A stretch of DNA of 64,000 bases from Lactarius indigo (Eukaryota; Basidiomycota; Agaricomycetes; Russulales; Russulaceae): NCBI GenBank assembly GCA_025766275.1, contig JAFKAC010000026.1, positions 703,823 through 767,822 of the forward strand. The letters are read 5' to 3'. The notes beneath the pieces were generated by a model. The model was not told where the DNA came from and made no database searches. It was given only the letters and a program-made list of their open reading frames with translations. This document shows positions 34,401 through 46,376 of the stretch, piece by piece. A program made the position numbers and the translations under genes. Each line of letters starts with the position of its first letter. The first letter of the stretch is position 1.

Positions 34401-36831
34401 GCCTCAGACAAAGGCGAATGCAGACTTACCTCGAGGTAAAGCTCCCCACGCCTTGATCATAACATCCGAAATCCGTACAATAACAACAATATTTGACGTT
34501 GGTCACGCACCAGTTGGGTAGCTTGCGCCCCCCATCCGAGCTGGTCTTGAGATGATCATAAAAATCGTCGACGGAGGGACCCATCTGCACAACGGGCAGT
34601 TCTCTGGATGTATTCGCGGTGCCACGGAGGCGACGGAGCTGTCCAAGACATTGTTGACATTAGCGATTGGGCATTCTGTGAGTAAGGTGAAATACGCACA
34701 CTCTCCAGCATCTTTGCCAACGGACCGCCGCCGCCGTCCCCATTTCCAAAAACGAGAAGAGATGTCGAACTTGACTCGAGATTCTGACCAGGTTGTCATC
34801 AGCCGTAGCAGAAATATAGGCAGGCAGTGGTACCTTATGGTTTGTGACCGCCTTTTTGATATCCTCGCCAGTTGCTTGTGCACAGTACGTATCTAGGGTG
34901 CAGGTATGAATAGGTAGACTGTCGCTGTCGGGATGCGGGAACGGACCGACAGGCGTCATATGGCACAGGACCTGTGTGCCGTCGATCCCTACCCAATTGA
35001 ATGTCGAGTGCGGAAAAACGTTGATATTGTTCCTATTGGCGCGGGTAAATATATCATCGCACAAACACATGAGAAAAGGTATGTGCGCACCAGCTTAGCT
35101 TTTGCGTGAAAAAGTAATCCATCCCCGCGCCGCGAATGATCTGAGGCAGCGCACCGGTCAGGCCGAAGCTATCTGGCAGCCACGCGACACGGCTCCGCTT
35201 CCCAAACCGTGACTCAAAGTAACGCTGCCCAAAGATTAGCTGTCGTGACAGTGCCTCACCAGAGGGCATATTTGCGTCATTCTCAACCCACGACCCGCCG
35301 ATGGGGTAGAATTTTCCCTCGAGTACCTTCTCGCGCACCCGCTCGAAGAGCGGAGGGTACAGCTGCTCTAGCCATTTAAACTGTTGCGCGGAAGAGCACG
35401 CAAACCGATGTTCAGGGTAGCGGTCCATGAGGTCGACCTGAGTCGACCAGGAACGTGCCACCTTTTGCTGCGTGACACGGTATGGCCAGAGCCTGCTCTT
35501 CTGTCAGTGACCTACGCCGAAATCGAGATAACGGGGCTCCGGTACCAGGCTGTATCGATGTGGCAATGGCCGACCCCCCAGACCTGTTTCTCCTCTGGCC
35601 CGTGCTCGTAAATCGCAGCGCCGCGTTCTTCCCACTTCTCGCCAAATACCTCGTCTGCGAGCTTGCGTGCTGCCGGTATGCTGTCGGGGTCATTTTTACG
35701 GAATGTATTCATGATCGCATTTGCGACGGTGAGGGCCTTATTCTGGAGGGTCGAATTACCCGGGAGAGTGGAGATGAGTTCACGAAGGACAGTAAAGTCC
35801 CAAAGAAGACCCCAAGCGGGCATGTTGGGAACGACGAGGTCAGCCGATGCTACTTGGAAGTACTTATTGTTCTGGAAACAAAGTAAGGATTCTGAGTAAG
35901 AGTTTTAGGTGCCAAGGGAAGAGGGCAGAGCGACGGACGTCGGGCGGTTGGATTGTGTCCCCGTTCCAAGGAACGCCAAACATTCCATTACAACTAGCTT
36001 CCGCAACGAAAGAATGGGTGCCCTTCTTCCGCTCTTCGACCGGGATGATGTACTCCACCCGCCTGTCCCCGCCAAACCCTCCAGTAATGCCTATGTTCAT
36101 ACCGTCTCAGCGCTGGGATCAACTGTCAGAGAGAGAAACTATAGACCTTGCAGAGGTGTTCCGTCGGTGGTGTATATCATGGCCTCGCAACCTGGATCAA
36201 ACTCAACTTGGAGTAGTTAGCACAGCATACACTGAAGGTACAAAACTTGAACGGACGTACATTGGACGCGCTCGTAGTCCTTCCATTCGGGTGGAATGTG
36301 TACCGTGATCTTGTACCAATGATTGGACTGCATATGCGCTTATCAGAACGTGACAAGTATAATGGGGAAAACGAGCTTGCCCCTGTGTGAAACGGGAAGA
36401 AACTCAAAAGCACGACGGTACAGGAATGATAGCCCACTCACAGGACGGCCCGATGGATTCGCCCTTCTTAGCAGGTTCGAAGTCATGCTCGAGAGCCTCT
36501 GCGAAGCTTGGCTTAGTGAGACCTGGTGCACTCCATCGCTGGAGTTCGATATGCTTTGAATCGTCCAATCGATGAGTGAAGAGGACTGATGTGAGGTTGA
36601 CATCGGCGAAGTGACCTCCTGAGAAGTTGCCTGTACGGTCCCTTGTGAGGCCCTTGATCCATTTGGCACCAGGTGAAAAGTTCCACTGGGGATATTCTGT
36701 AGTATTGTTGCTACGGGGCTGCGAATGGGTGTGTCCACCACCCATGGCGACGGTCGATATCGATGTGAAGGTCGGTCGATGATGTCATAGTCACGCGACG
36801 ACATTTAATACATCTCCACGTGATCAATACC
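31470..36831. repeat. Mannosidase tandem duplication, unit 1
   Basis: Direct repeat with 36878-42217, offset about 5,408 bp. Both begin near AACGTAAAAGGCCTAGA and end at CACGTGATCAATACC. The copies differ by scattered substitutions and small intronic indels. About 45 bp of unique sequence separates them. Confidence 0.9.
31796..36745 (-). CDS. GH38 alpha-mannosidase, copy 1 (Ams1-like)
   Basis: Long, intron-rich gene; ATG at 36743-36745 ([13 protein letters not shown]), stop at 31796-31798. It matches the vacuolar/cytosolic class of fungal alpha-mannosidases (about 1,050-1,100 residues) that trim mannose from free oligosaccharides. Visible landmarks: N-terminal [30 protein letters not shown] joined over an intron to [10 protein letters not shown], giving the zinc-binding His-x-Asp; [20 protein letters not shown] with the candidate nucleophile Asp; LYLE joined to [23 protein letters not shown]; and C-terminal [15 protein letters not shown]. 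No premature stop was seen in the exons. Its duplicated promoter covers only the proximal 86 bp. Ams1-type enzymes have no signal peptide, and none is seen here. Confidence 0.88.
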
Positions 36832-36877
36832 GCAAACGGGCCTTTTGGTACCGTAGGATGTGCCTAATTTTGTCAAC

Positions 36878-39800
36878 GGGGACCCAAGCCTGAACGTAAA
36901 AGGCCTAGATCGACTAAAAACTGGTATTCAAGCCGGCGCAGATCGGGCGCCTACAAGCGAAGCAGCAACGTCCTATCAATACATAGATGCACAGATATTT
37001 TCCAAATATTCATTACACCTGTTCCCATCTTATGCCTCACGCGTCTTCTTCCGGTCGTTCCACCGTCACCCAGCTGTCCTTCTTACCATGTCCCCGAACG
37101 CGCCTAGAAAATTGGTGTGCGCTCGTCAGCATTCCAGGAAGACCAAAAAAGAAAAACCGCTAGAGGGGCCCCACGTTACCCCAAGCATGCTCAAACCTCG
37201 ACGCTCACCCTTCCTTCTCGAGCACAAGTTTGATCGTCTTGACTTCAAACCCGCGGAACGCCAGCCGGACGAGGAGCCCTCCGGAGAGAGGCAGCTTCTC
37301 CGCAGCCTCGGCCGTCGGCGCCTTCAGCTCGAGCGCCTCCGCACCATCGTCATCCTCGAGCAGGTTAGTCGAGAATGCAGCAATAACGCCGGTGACGTTG
37401 ACCTGCAAGTCAACGGCCGCGTGCCCGCCGTACGCCTCGTAGAGACGCAGTATGATGGTGCGTTTACCGTCTGCGTCCGAGTCGAGGTCCCCGCGCTTGA
37501 TGGTCTCCAGAAAGATGTTCTCGTCGATGTTGCCGAACAATGCGAACGGCACACGCGGAGGAACTGCGGCAGAAACTGCGCCGCCGTCAGGGAGATGACG
37601 CACTGTCAGCGATATCGGCGTCAGAATGGATTGGTCATGCGGAGAAAGGGGGCAGACACACCATGCAGCGGAGAGTTGAAGAGGTAAGCTGCGATGGGGA
37701 CGCTCGACTGCAAGAAGTGGCCGCGGTGCGGCAGAACAGCCCACGAAAACTCGTGCTTGCCTAGGAAATACAATAGTTTCACACCTATGATACCTTGCCA
37801 GAAAAACTAAGGTCACACCTTGGTCCTGATCGGCATCAGGAGCAGTTGCCGCACGCAAAAGCGAGATTCGTAAGACATTGCCCTGGCAAGAGAAGCCGTA
37901 CTTGGATTCGGATAGGATAGCTACACCATGGCCATATTCGCTGAGGTCGGCGAACTTTATGCGCGGCGCAGCGCCTGTCAAGCCCCGAACTCATTAAGAA
38001 AGTAATGAGCACGCACCTTGTGCCCACAAACTTCGAACTTGGCTGCGTCCCACGTCGTGTTTTTATGCGTAGGGCGCTGAACGTGCCCCCATGGCGTTTC
38101 GTAAGTCGCTACGTCACTGTGGATGTTGAGCGGTAGCTCGACTGTAATTCGTCAGTACGTGCTGATTAAGCGTAAGCTGCGACTGTGACTGGCACTTACA
38201 TTTCAGGAACTCGTGGCGCTCGTGCCAGTCTACTACGGCACTGAACGTAAGTTGATTGAACAAGGGAGAGAATGGCGCTAAGCAGGGGCGCTTAGATATA
38301 AGTCACGTGTCGCACAGCGAAGGGAAGCGCATACGCTCAGAAGAGTCAAGCGAAATCTAGTAACCAGCGTCGATTAGCAGATGGGGACCTCAAGTCGGGT
38401 TGGTGCTCACAGTCGTTGTGATCTTGCTCTTCCCATACTCGACATCTGTCACGACAGACGCACGGAGGGGCCCAGACTCGACGACCTTGACGTTCGAAAA
38501 TTTGAGTTGCTGCGCTTTCTCCAGATGGTGTATTTCAACGTCTGGACAGAAATGTTGTAGTTAGACTAAAAATTATAGCGGCAATAGAGAGGCAACGTGC
38601 CCCACGCGTCCCAGTAGTTCGGGTGGTCCTCAAAGATGACCAGACCGCCGGTCTCGCCCCGAGGAATGAGCTCGCGCCTGGAAAAATCATAGTATCAGTC
38701 ATATACCCGCACTCTTACCAACAAAAGGAAAGGTAAAACACACTGAAGCTGGACATCGAAGAGGCTCGTAATTCGCCCACTAGATACAGTAAACCGCAGG
38801 TTCTCGTTCCTCAACACAAAGTGTTCGCTGCTCGAGCTTTGCGCCGTGACGACCCCTACACCGCAGTTCTCGAATAGGTCGATATACGCAATGACGAGGG
38901 AAAGGCGTACCTTTGAGGTCATCGGCACTGATCTGGCTCGGGAGAACAAGCCCTCCGCCTGGGCCACCTTCTAGCATTACGTAACCTTCCTTTCCATCGC
39001 TCGTCGTCTGCAGCACATTTGCCGTACTGATCCCTCCTCCAAGTGGCACACGCACGATCTCACGCCGAGCGAATGGCGTGGTGTTGTGCGCGAAAACAGT
39101 CGGTGGCCCCGACGACCCTACAGCAGCAGAGAGCGGGAGAGAACCCGGATACATCACACCCAGAGCTTCTTCTGTAAGCGCTTCGACATCCGCGCGCACC
39201 TCGGCATACAGCTTTTCGGCATCATCGTATACCATGCCACTACACGAGGCCACACCGTGATTAGATCAGCAGACAGGGAAGGAAGGCGGACCCACATGGC
39301 AGAACCCGGGAGGACTGTAAGAACATCGGTGTTAGAGCGCATCACAGACGTAAGAACAGGAGCCTGAAGCGTACCGTCATGGACTGTGCAGACATCGTAT
39401 ATGCATATAAGCACCGAAGAGCGAAGAGAGTAAATGAATTCATACATTGGTTCAAAAGCACCTTTTCCCAGCTATCGTCGAGCTTCTGCTTCGGGTATTT
39501 GTAGTTGTCCGGCTCGTAGATTGAAGCGAGTGTCGCAACGTGCTGATGGATAAAAAAAGTTAGAAGCGACACCAACCAAGACAACTGCCACGAGCGCTGG
39601 AGTGCGCACCTCAGCATCGCGAAGAAGAATTTCAGATTTTCGATTACCCTTCTTGATTGAACCTGGTCACTCAATTAGAAACGTGATGGTATTTCGCCCT
39701 CTCTTTCTGTATTGGAGAAACTTCACCCACCATGCGATGTATAAGTTCCGCGGTGGAACTTAACGTCCACAAGCACGGTGATTAACGTCAGAACAGTCTC

Positions 39801-42217
39801 CAGGCAAAGGCGAATGCGGACTTACCTCGAGGTAAAGCTCCCCACGCCTTGATCATAATATCCAAAATGCGTACAATAACTACAATATCAATGATGGTCA
39901 CGCACCAGTTGGGTAGCTTGCGCCCCCCATCCGAGCTCGTCTTAAGATGGTCATAAAAATCGTCGACGGAGGGACCCATATGGACAACAGGGAGCTCCCT
40001 AGATGTATTCGCGGTGCCACGGAGGCGGCGGAGCTTTCCACGACATGTTGACATCAGTGTTAGGTATTCTGGGAGTAAGGTGAAATACGCACACTCTCCA
40101 GCATCTTTGCCAACGGACCGCCACCGCCATCTCCATTTCCAAAAACGAGAAGAGATGTCGAACTTGACTCGAGGTTCTAAGGAAGTTATCGTTAGCATAG
40201 CAGAAACATAGGCCGGCGGTGGTACCTTGTGGTTTGTGACCGCCTTTTTGATGTCCTCGCCAGTTGCCTGTGCGTTGTACGTATCTAAGGTGCAAGTATG
40301 AATAGGTAGATTGTCGCTGTCGCGACGCGGGACGTACCGACAGGCGTCATATGGCACAGAACCTGGGTGCCATCAATCCCTACCCAGTTGAATGTCGAGT
40401 GGGGGAAAACGTTGACATTGTTCCTATTAGCGCGAGTAAGTCATCTCACGACACCACCTTGCGAAGAAAAATAAAGGTGTGTGCCCACCAGCTTAATTTT
40501 TGTGTGAAAAAGTAATCCATCCCCGCGCCACGAATGATCTGCGGTAGCGCACCGGTCAGGCCGAAGCTATCTGGCAGCCACGCGACACGGCTCCGCTTTC
40601 CAAACCGCGACTCGAAGTAGCGCTGACCAAAGATCAGCTGCCGTGACAGTGCCTCACCAGAGGGCATATTTGCGTCATTCTCAACCCACGACCCGCCGAT
40701 TGGGTAGAATTTTCCCTCGAGTACCTTCTCGCGCACCCGCTCGAAGAGTGGAGGGTACAACTGCTCGAGCCATTTGAACTGTTGCGCAGAAGAGCACGCG
40801 AAGCGGTGTTCAGGGTAGCGGTCCATGAGGTCGACCTGAGTCGACCAGGAACGTGCCACCTTTTGCTGCGTGACACGGTATGGCCAGAGCCTGCTCTTCT
40901 GTCAGTGACCTACGCCGAAATCGAGATAACGGGGCTCCGGTACCAGGCTGTATCGATGTGGCAATGGCCGACCCCCCAGACCTGTTTCTCCTCTGGTCCG
41001 TGCTCATAAATCGCGGCGCCGCGTTCTTCCCACTTCTCGCCAAATACCTCGTCTGCGAGCTTGCGTGCTGCCGAGATGCTGTCGGAATCATTTTTACGGA
41101 ATGTATTCATGATCGCATTTGCGACGGTGAGGGCCTTATTTTGGAGGGTCGAGTTTCCCGGGAGAGTTGAGATGAGTTCGCGAAGGACAGTAAAGTCCCA
41201 AAGAAGACCCCATGCGGGCATGTTGGGAACGACGAGGTCAGCCGATGCTACTTGGAAGTACCGATTGTTCTGGAATAAAATGAGGATTCTAGGTGCCATG
41301 GGAAGAGGGCAAAGTAACCGACATCGGGCGGTTGGATGATGTCCCCGTCCCAAGGAACGCCAAACATTCCATTGCAACTAGCTTCCGCAACGAAAGAATG
41401 GGTGCCCTTCTTGCGTTCTTCGATAGGGATAATGTACTCCACCCGCCTGTCCCCGCCAAAACTTCCGGTAATCCCTACGTTCATACCGTCTCAGTGCTGG
41501 GATCGACTGTAAGAGAGAGAAACTATAGACCTTGCAGAGGTGTTCCATCGGTGGTGTATATCATTGCCTCGCAACCTGGATCAAACTCGACTTGGAGCAG
41601 TCAGTACAGCATATATCGGATGTACAAGACTTGAACGGACGTACATTGGACGCGCTCGTAGTCCTTCCATTCGGGTGGAATGTGTACCGTGATCTTGTAC
41701 CAGTGATTGGACTACATATGTGCCTATCAAAACGTGACAAGTATCATGGGGAAAACGAGCTTGCCCCTGTGTCAAAAGGAAGGAAAACTCAAAACACCAC
41801 GATACAGGAATGATGGCCCACTCACAAGACGGCCCGATGGATTCGCCCTTCTTAGCAGGTTTGAAGTCATGCTCGAGAGCCTCTGCGAAGCTTGGCTTAG
41901 TGAGACCTGGTGCGCTCCATCGCCGAAGTTCGATATGCTTTGAATCGTCCAATCGATGAGTGAAGAGGACTGATGTTAGGTTGACATCGGCGAAGTGACC
42001 TCCCGAGAAGTTGCCTGTACGGTCTCTTGTGAGACCCTTGATCCATTTGGCACCGGGTGAAAAGTTCCACTGAGGATATTCGGTAGTATCGTTACTACGG
42101 GGCTGCGAATGGGTATGTCCACCACCCATGGCGACGGTCGATATCGATGTGAAGGGTCGCTTCGATGATGTTATAGTCACGCGACGACATTTGACCCATG
42201 TGCACGTGATCAATACC
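36878..42217. repeat. Mannosidase tandem duplication, unit 2
   Basis: Second copy of the 5.4-kb direct repeat, ending 56 bp before the exonuclease start codon. Confidence 0.9.
37205..42129 (-). CDS. GH38 alpha-mannosidase, copy 2 (Ams1-like)
   Basis: Paralogue of the preceding gene with the same exon layout; ATG at 42127-42129, stop at 37205-37207. The key stretches are kept: [10 protein letters not shown] to [40 protein letters not shown] exon, and [19 protein letters not shown]. Coding differences from copy 1 are mostly conservative (for example [12 protein letters not shown] against [12 protein letters not shown]), and I see no disabling change, so both may be active. This copy lies head-to-head with the Rex1-like gene, with 143 bp between start codons, so it probably keeps the original shared promoter. 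Confidence 0.88.
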
Positions 42218-42272
42218 AGCCTAATTGAGCGTTCGACGGACAGGAGGACCGTCGTGGCCGCCGCAGCCAGCC
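42130..42272. promoter_or_regulatory. Short divergent promoter between mannosidase 2 and the exonuclease
   Basis: Only 143 bp separate the two ATGs. The stretch includes the palindromic-looking CACGTGATCAATACC, which is also at the end of duplication unit 1. Confidence 0.55.
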
Positions 42273-44718
42273 ATGGAACGATCGTCTTCATCTGCGAGTT
42301 CGTCGCCGAAAAAGCACAAAAGGACTTCATCTGTCTCTGAATCTGAATCTGATATTTCTGCCCATCGGAATGATCAAGCTGTAGACGAGCAATGGGTAAA
42401 AGTCGAAAAGCGAAAAACAAAAAAAGCAAAAAAGTTAGATGCGAAGCTGGACGTGTGTGTCTCTCACCCTCTAACTCCTCTCGAATCCATCCCACTGAGA
42501 CCACACAGGCCACTCCCCCAAAATTTTTATACTCCATTCCGGAGATTCTCAGGCGCAAAGATCCCGTCAGCATCAACGTACGAAGTCTCCCACCTTTTCT
42601 CGCTACTGCCTGATAACACTTGCAATTAGGATGTCCGTGACCTTGTCCTCCACATCATAGCTGATTCCCCACCACCGAGCTGGATCAGAGTACAGGTTAG
42701 TGTCCTTCACCCGCGATCGAACCGTTCATTGTCAACGAGTCACAGAACACCCAAAGCATACAAAAACTTGTCGTCCTTCTCATCCCGGGTTTGACATCTA
42801 CCGTCCTTTCTCTACCTCCTCCCCCCACCTCGGCTACGAAGAACCCTAATCTACCCATACCTATACCACTTCCATCGGATCCCCCACCACCCTCCCCATC
42901 CAAACCCCCAGACCTTCCCTCTTCCATCGACCCCCATTCGGAGGAAGCTGCAGCACTCTATGGCGGCGTTCCGTTCATCACCAGCACGTTTTCCCACGCA
43001 TGTCCTACTCGCGCACCAGGCGATTCAACACGCATGCATTCCGTCCTCAACACCTTTTTCCAGACTCCTGTCAGTGGCGAGGAGAAAAAGAGACGCATTC
43101 AGGAGCGCATTTCTGGTTCGTGTGATCTTGCCTTTTCCTTGTTCGGTCACTTATTTTCACCACAGCGGAGCGCACGCAGAAAAAGGACCCCGCGCAGTAC
43201 CTCTTAACAGTAGAGCAAATGGTCGAGAATGACTATCCTGTACCTTCGTATCTTGCAGACGTGTTTACGAAGTCAGAAGGGTGGATAGAGACGCCTCAAG
43301 CTGCGGCCGATGCAGATGGTTCGTACAAGGTCTATGCGGTTGACTGTGAAATGGTGCGCATTCTTACCTAGTGCCATTTACTATATGACTACAACTTTTT
43401 TTTTCAAGTGCATGACAAATGATGGCAAGGCGCTAACCCGGGTTTGTGTTATCGACTTTGACTCCGGGGAGGTTGTATACGACCAACTTGTGAAGCCGCC
43501 GAGCCCGATCACCGACTATCTCACCCGGTGAGTCTGCGAGTGAATTGTCTTTCTCGTACTTAACCCCAATCCAAGTTTTTCTGGAATAACAGCAGCAGCG
43601 CTCGATCCCGTAACAACGACACTCGCTGACGTGCAGACGCATCTTCGCACGCTCATAGACCCTTCGACGATCCTGCTGGGCCATTCGCTCGAATCGGATC
43701 TGCGTGCCCTGCAACTTGCGCACCCTCGCTGTGTCGACACCGCGATACTTTTCCACCATCCGCGCGGTCGGCCTCTTAAGCCGGGACTGGCATGGCTCAC
43801 GCGTAAGTGGCTCGGGCGCACTATCCAGGATCGCGGGCCTGGCGGTCACAACCCGGAAGAGGACGCGCGTGCGTGCATAGATCTACTTAAAGCTAAGATT
43901 AAGAACGGTGCGCCCCTCCTCGCTTGTTCGTCCCCCCACCTGAAAGCAAAGTAACGATTCTTCCGGCTAAGGTCCCGGGTTCGGGGAGTTCCGGGCGGAT
44001 TATGAGCCAATCCTGGCGCGCATCGCGCGTTCGCACTCGCGCAATCGCGGGTCGAATGGTGCACGCACGCGCACGGCGATCGTTGACCACGGCAACCCCG
44101 GCGCCTGGCACGGTGGATCGGCAACTGCGCCGGCTACGACTATCGCTTGTGCGAACGACGCGGAGGTTCTCGACGGGCTGGTAGGAGCGCTGGACTCTCA
44201 CGAGTTTGTCTTCGGGCGACTGATGGGGTTGGCGGATGCCCTTGGGTGTACGTGACCCTTCTCCCAGTCTTATATCGTCTGTGGTTAATCGATTCTTCAT
44301 AGGGATCACACCCAAGGCAGAAAATACAGAAAACCGAAACCCGACCGGCGCGGCGGAGACGAAGACGGAAAACGTAGAGATCCCGTCGTCGTCACCGCCC
44401 CCAGACGGCAGCGGCAACAGCCTGTTCGCAGCCGTGACGGACCTGAACGCGCACCTGACAGCGCTACACGCAGCTCTCCCACCGCGCACGGCGCTGCTCC
44501 TTTTCTCCGGGCACAGCGACCCGCGCTCGATGTCCACGCTTGCCGCACGCCGGGCGGAGTGCCAAGGTGGCCAAAATCAGCGGCAGAGCGGCTCTGGGGC
44601 GGGCGCGGGAACTGGGGATGGTGCGGCGGTGCGTTGGAGCACGGCGGACGATCGGGCGCTCGAGGAGGCGGTCGCCCGGGCGCGGGTGGGGCTGTTGTTT
44701 GTCGGAGTCAAACCGTAG
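42273..44718 (+). CDS. Rex1/REXO-type DEDDh RNA exonuclease
   Basis: Nuclear 3'-5' exonuclease of the Rex1 family, which trims 5S rRNA and tRNA 3' ends in yeast. The ATG at 42273 gives MERSSSSASSSPKKHKRTSS, a Ser/Lys-rich, nuclear-type N-terminus. Exons follow: ATPPKFLYSIPEILRRKD, DVRDLVLHIIADSPPPSWIR, LVVLLIPGLTSTVLSLPPP, YGGVPFITSTFSHACPTRAP, DPAQYLLTVEQMVENDYP. The DEDDh motifs are YAVDCEM (Asp and Glu), LLGHSLESDLRAL (Asp) and HNPEEDARACIDLL (His and Asp). Downstream exons run GPGFGEFRADYEPILARI, then GWITPKAENTE to ALEEAVARARVGLLFVGVKP and a stop at 44718. All motifs are intact. A decayed copy lies at 57570-58491. Confidence 0.88.
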
Positions 44719-46275
44719 GAGACCATTGACGTTGGCGATGAGCATGTCGACATTGTATCCCTGATTAACCTCATGCTAGGCGCACCACCAACGATGGGCA
44801 TCGCTCTCCCACGGGCCAGATTTCCAAAATATAAATTCTTTGCTCATTCACTGACCGGTCGTAGTTAGTCGTGTAGTTTGTCGCATCGACTCAAGGTCTT
44901 CCTGTTAATTGATGATCGGCTGGGTGATTCTGTCGCCATGAAGTACTCATGATTTCGCAAAAACTGTTCATCTCAAACTAGAAAAAAAACCAGCCCCCTG
45001 ACATTCCGATGGGAGTCGGTGGGTGAGGCATTCATGGCAAACTTGGCATTCGATACATCAATATGCCTTGCGTGGCTACGGCAGACAGGTTTGTGACAAG
45101 CGCAAAAATAACTCGACGTTCATCCCGTACACAAACCATTTCGAATCACTAATCAGACGTGTGGTCCTTCAACGCATGGGTAGGTGATACATGGGGGGAG
45201 GGCTATTCTGACAGAGCGATGACAGTAGCTGGGAGTCTCATAGAGTGGATGGAGTAGAAGCACCGAGGACGCATGTCATCCCGAGCTGGTGCGATACCTG
45301 GCGTGGCTCTTGTTCTGATGGGCCGGGCGCAGGGTCGGCGTCTTGCGCAGGGTGATTACTCTCTGTGTGGTCACCTCTGCGTGCATGATCATCGGGTGAC
45401 TGCTCTCCGGGGGTACCACGATCCAAGTCTAATCGAGCACGCTTCCCATTTGCCGTGGTGCGCGAGCGTGACCCAGTCGCCCTAGTGCGAGTCAATGGTC
45501 TTGATGCCGGATAGCCGTCGGGGAACGACGTAGAACCCTCTTACATACACGAGATCCAGTGAGTACAAGAGTCACGAATCGGGAAATATGCTCGACATAC
45601 GATCATCGGCCCTCCGATACTTCGCATGGTCGTAATACGTCGTCTTTGAGACCGGGCGAAGTATCTTGCAGTACCTTGAGCACCCACATTTGTAGGCCCT
45701 CGCCCGTGGGTCACCCGACGTCGGCATCAGTTCAGTCCAGAGTCAAAGAATACGTGGAGAGCGACAATGCTAAGAAATCGCCAGAAACACGATATCGGAA
45801 ACAAACAAACAGACGCAGATAGCAGCCGTGGGTCGAGACAAAAGTCAGAGCCAAAGGTACGCAGGACAAGAAGAGGAGAACGACGACTTTGTTTCAGATG
45901 TGTTGCGGCTCATAGGTACCGAGTGTGGCGTTCACATATTCACATGTGCAATGTCCCACAACGAGGGCAGTGCAAAGAGCAGCACAGTGAAGGCATCCAT
46001 GTTGTGGATGCAGCAATATTCAAGGCTATTAATTCGCGTTGAATAGTATGGAATAATTCAAATCTTTACACGATATAATTCGAGCGAAGTCAACAGAATT
46101 TACCCACCACCAATCCCAGTCACTTTCATTCAACTCAATTCATCGGGATTTTGACTGGGAAGGTTGAAGTGCTAGGACAGGTCCCGGAATGGTGAACGAA
46201 TCCCGGTGTCACGTCTTTCTGTGAGTCTTTTACATCTCGAGGTCAGTCTATGTGTCCGTCATGGTGGTGGCCGGT
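44719..46275. other. Spacer between the exonuclease and NLR-F
   Basis: No gene recognised. It includes the exonuclease 3' flank (GATGGGCATCGCTC, CCAGATTTCCAAAATA), which recurs near 51220-51300 and 58520-58600. The conserved leader GTGAACGAATCCCGGTGTCA at about 46191-46210 also occurs upstream of NLR-G and NLR-H. These mark the borders of the right-arm duplications. Confidence 0.45.
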
Positions 46276-46299
46276 TGGGAATACCAGGGCGCCTATCTG
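46276..46299 (+). promoter_or_regulatory. Conserved upstream element of NLR-F
   Basis: TGGGAATACCAG followed by GGCGCCTATCTG, 78 bp upstream of the ATG. A TATATAG word follows at about 46312. Confidence 0.6.
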
Positions 46300-46376
46300 C
46301 CTGGTATCCATATATAGCAAGTTATCCATCTTGCGACTTTCTCGTCATCCCTAATCAGGCACCTTCAACTAGCATT

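Noticed and set aside
36343..36804. A 153-codon minus-strand frame beginning MSSRDYDIIDR at the mannosidase 5' end
   Set aside because: It overlaps the mannosidase first exon in another frame. The MGGGHTHSQ frame is the one conserved between both copies and it matches the family.
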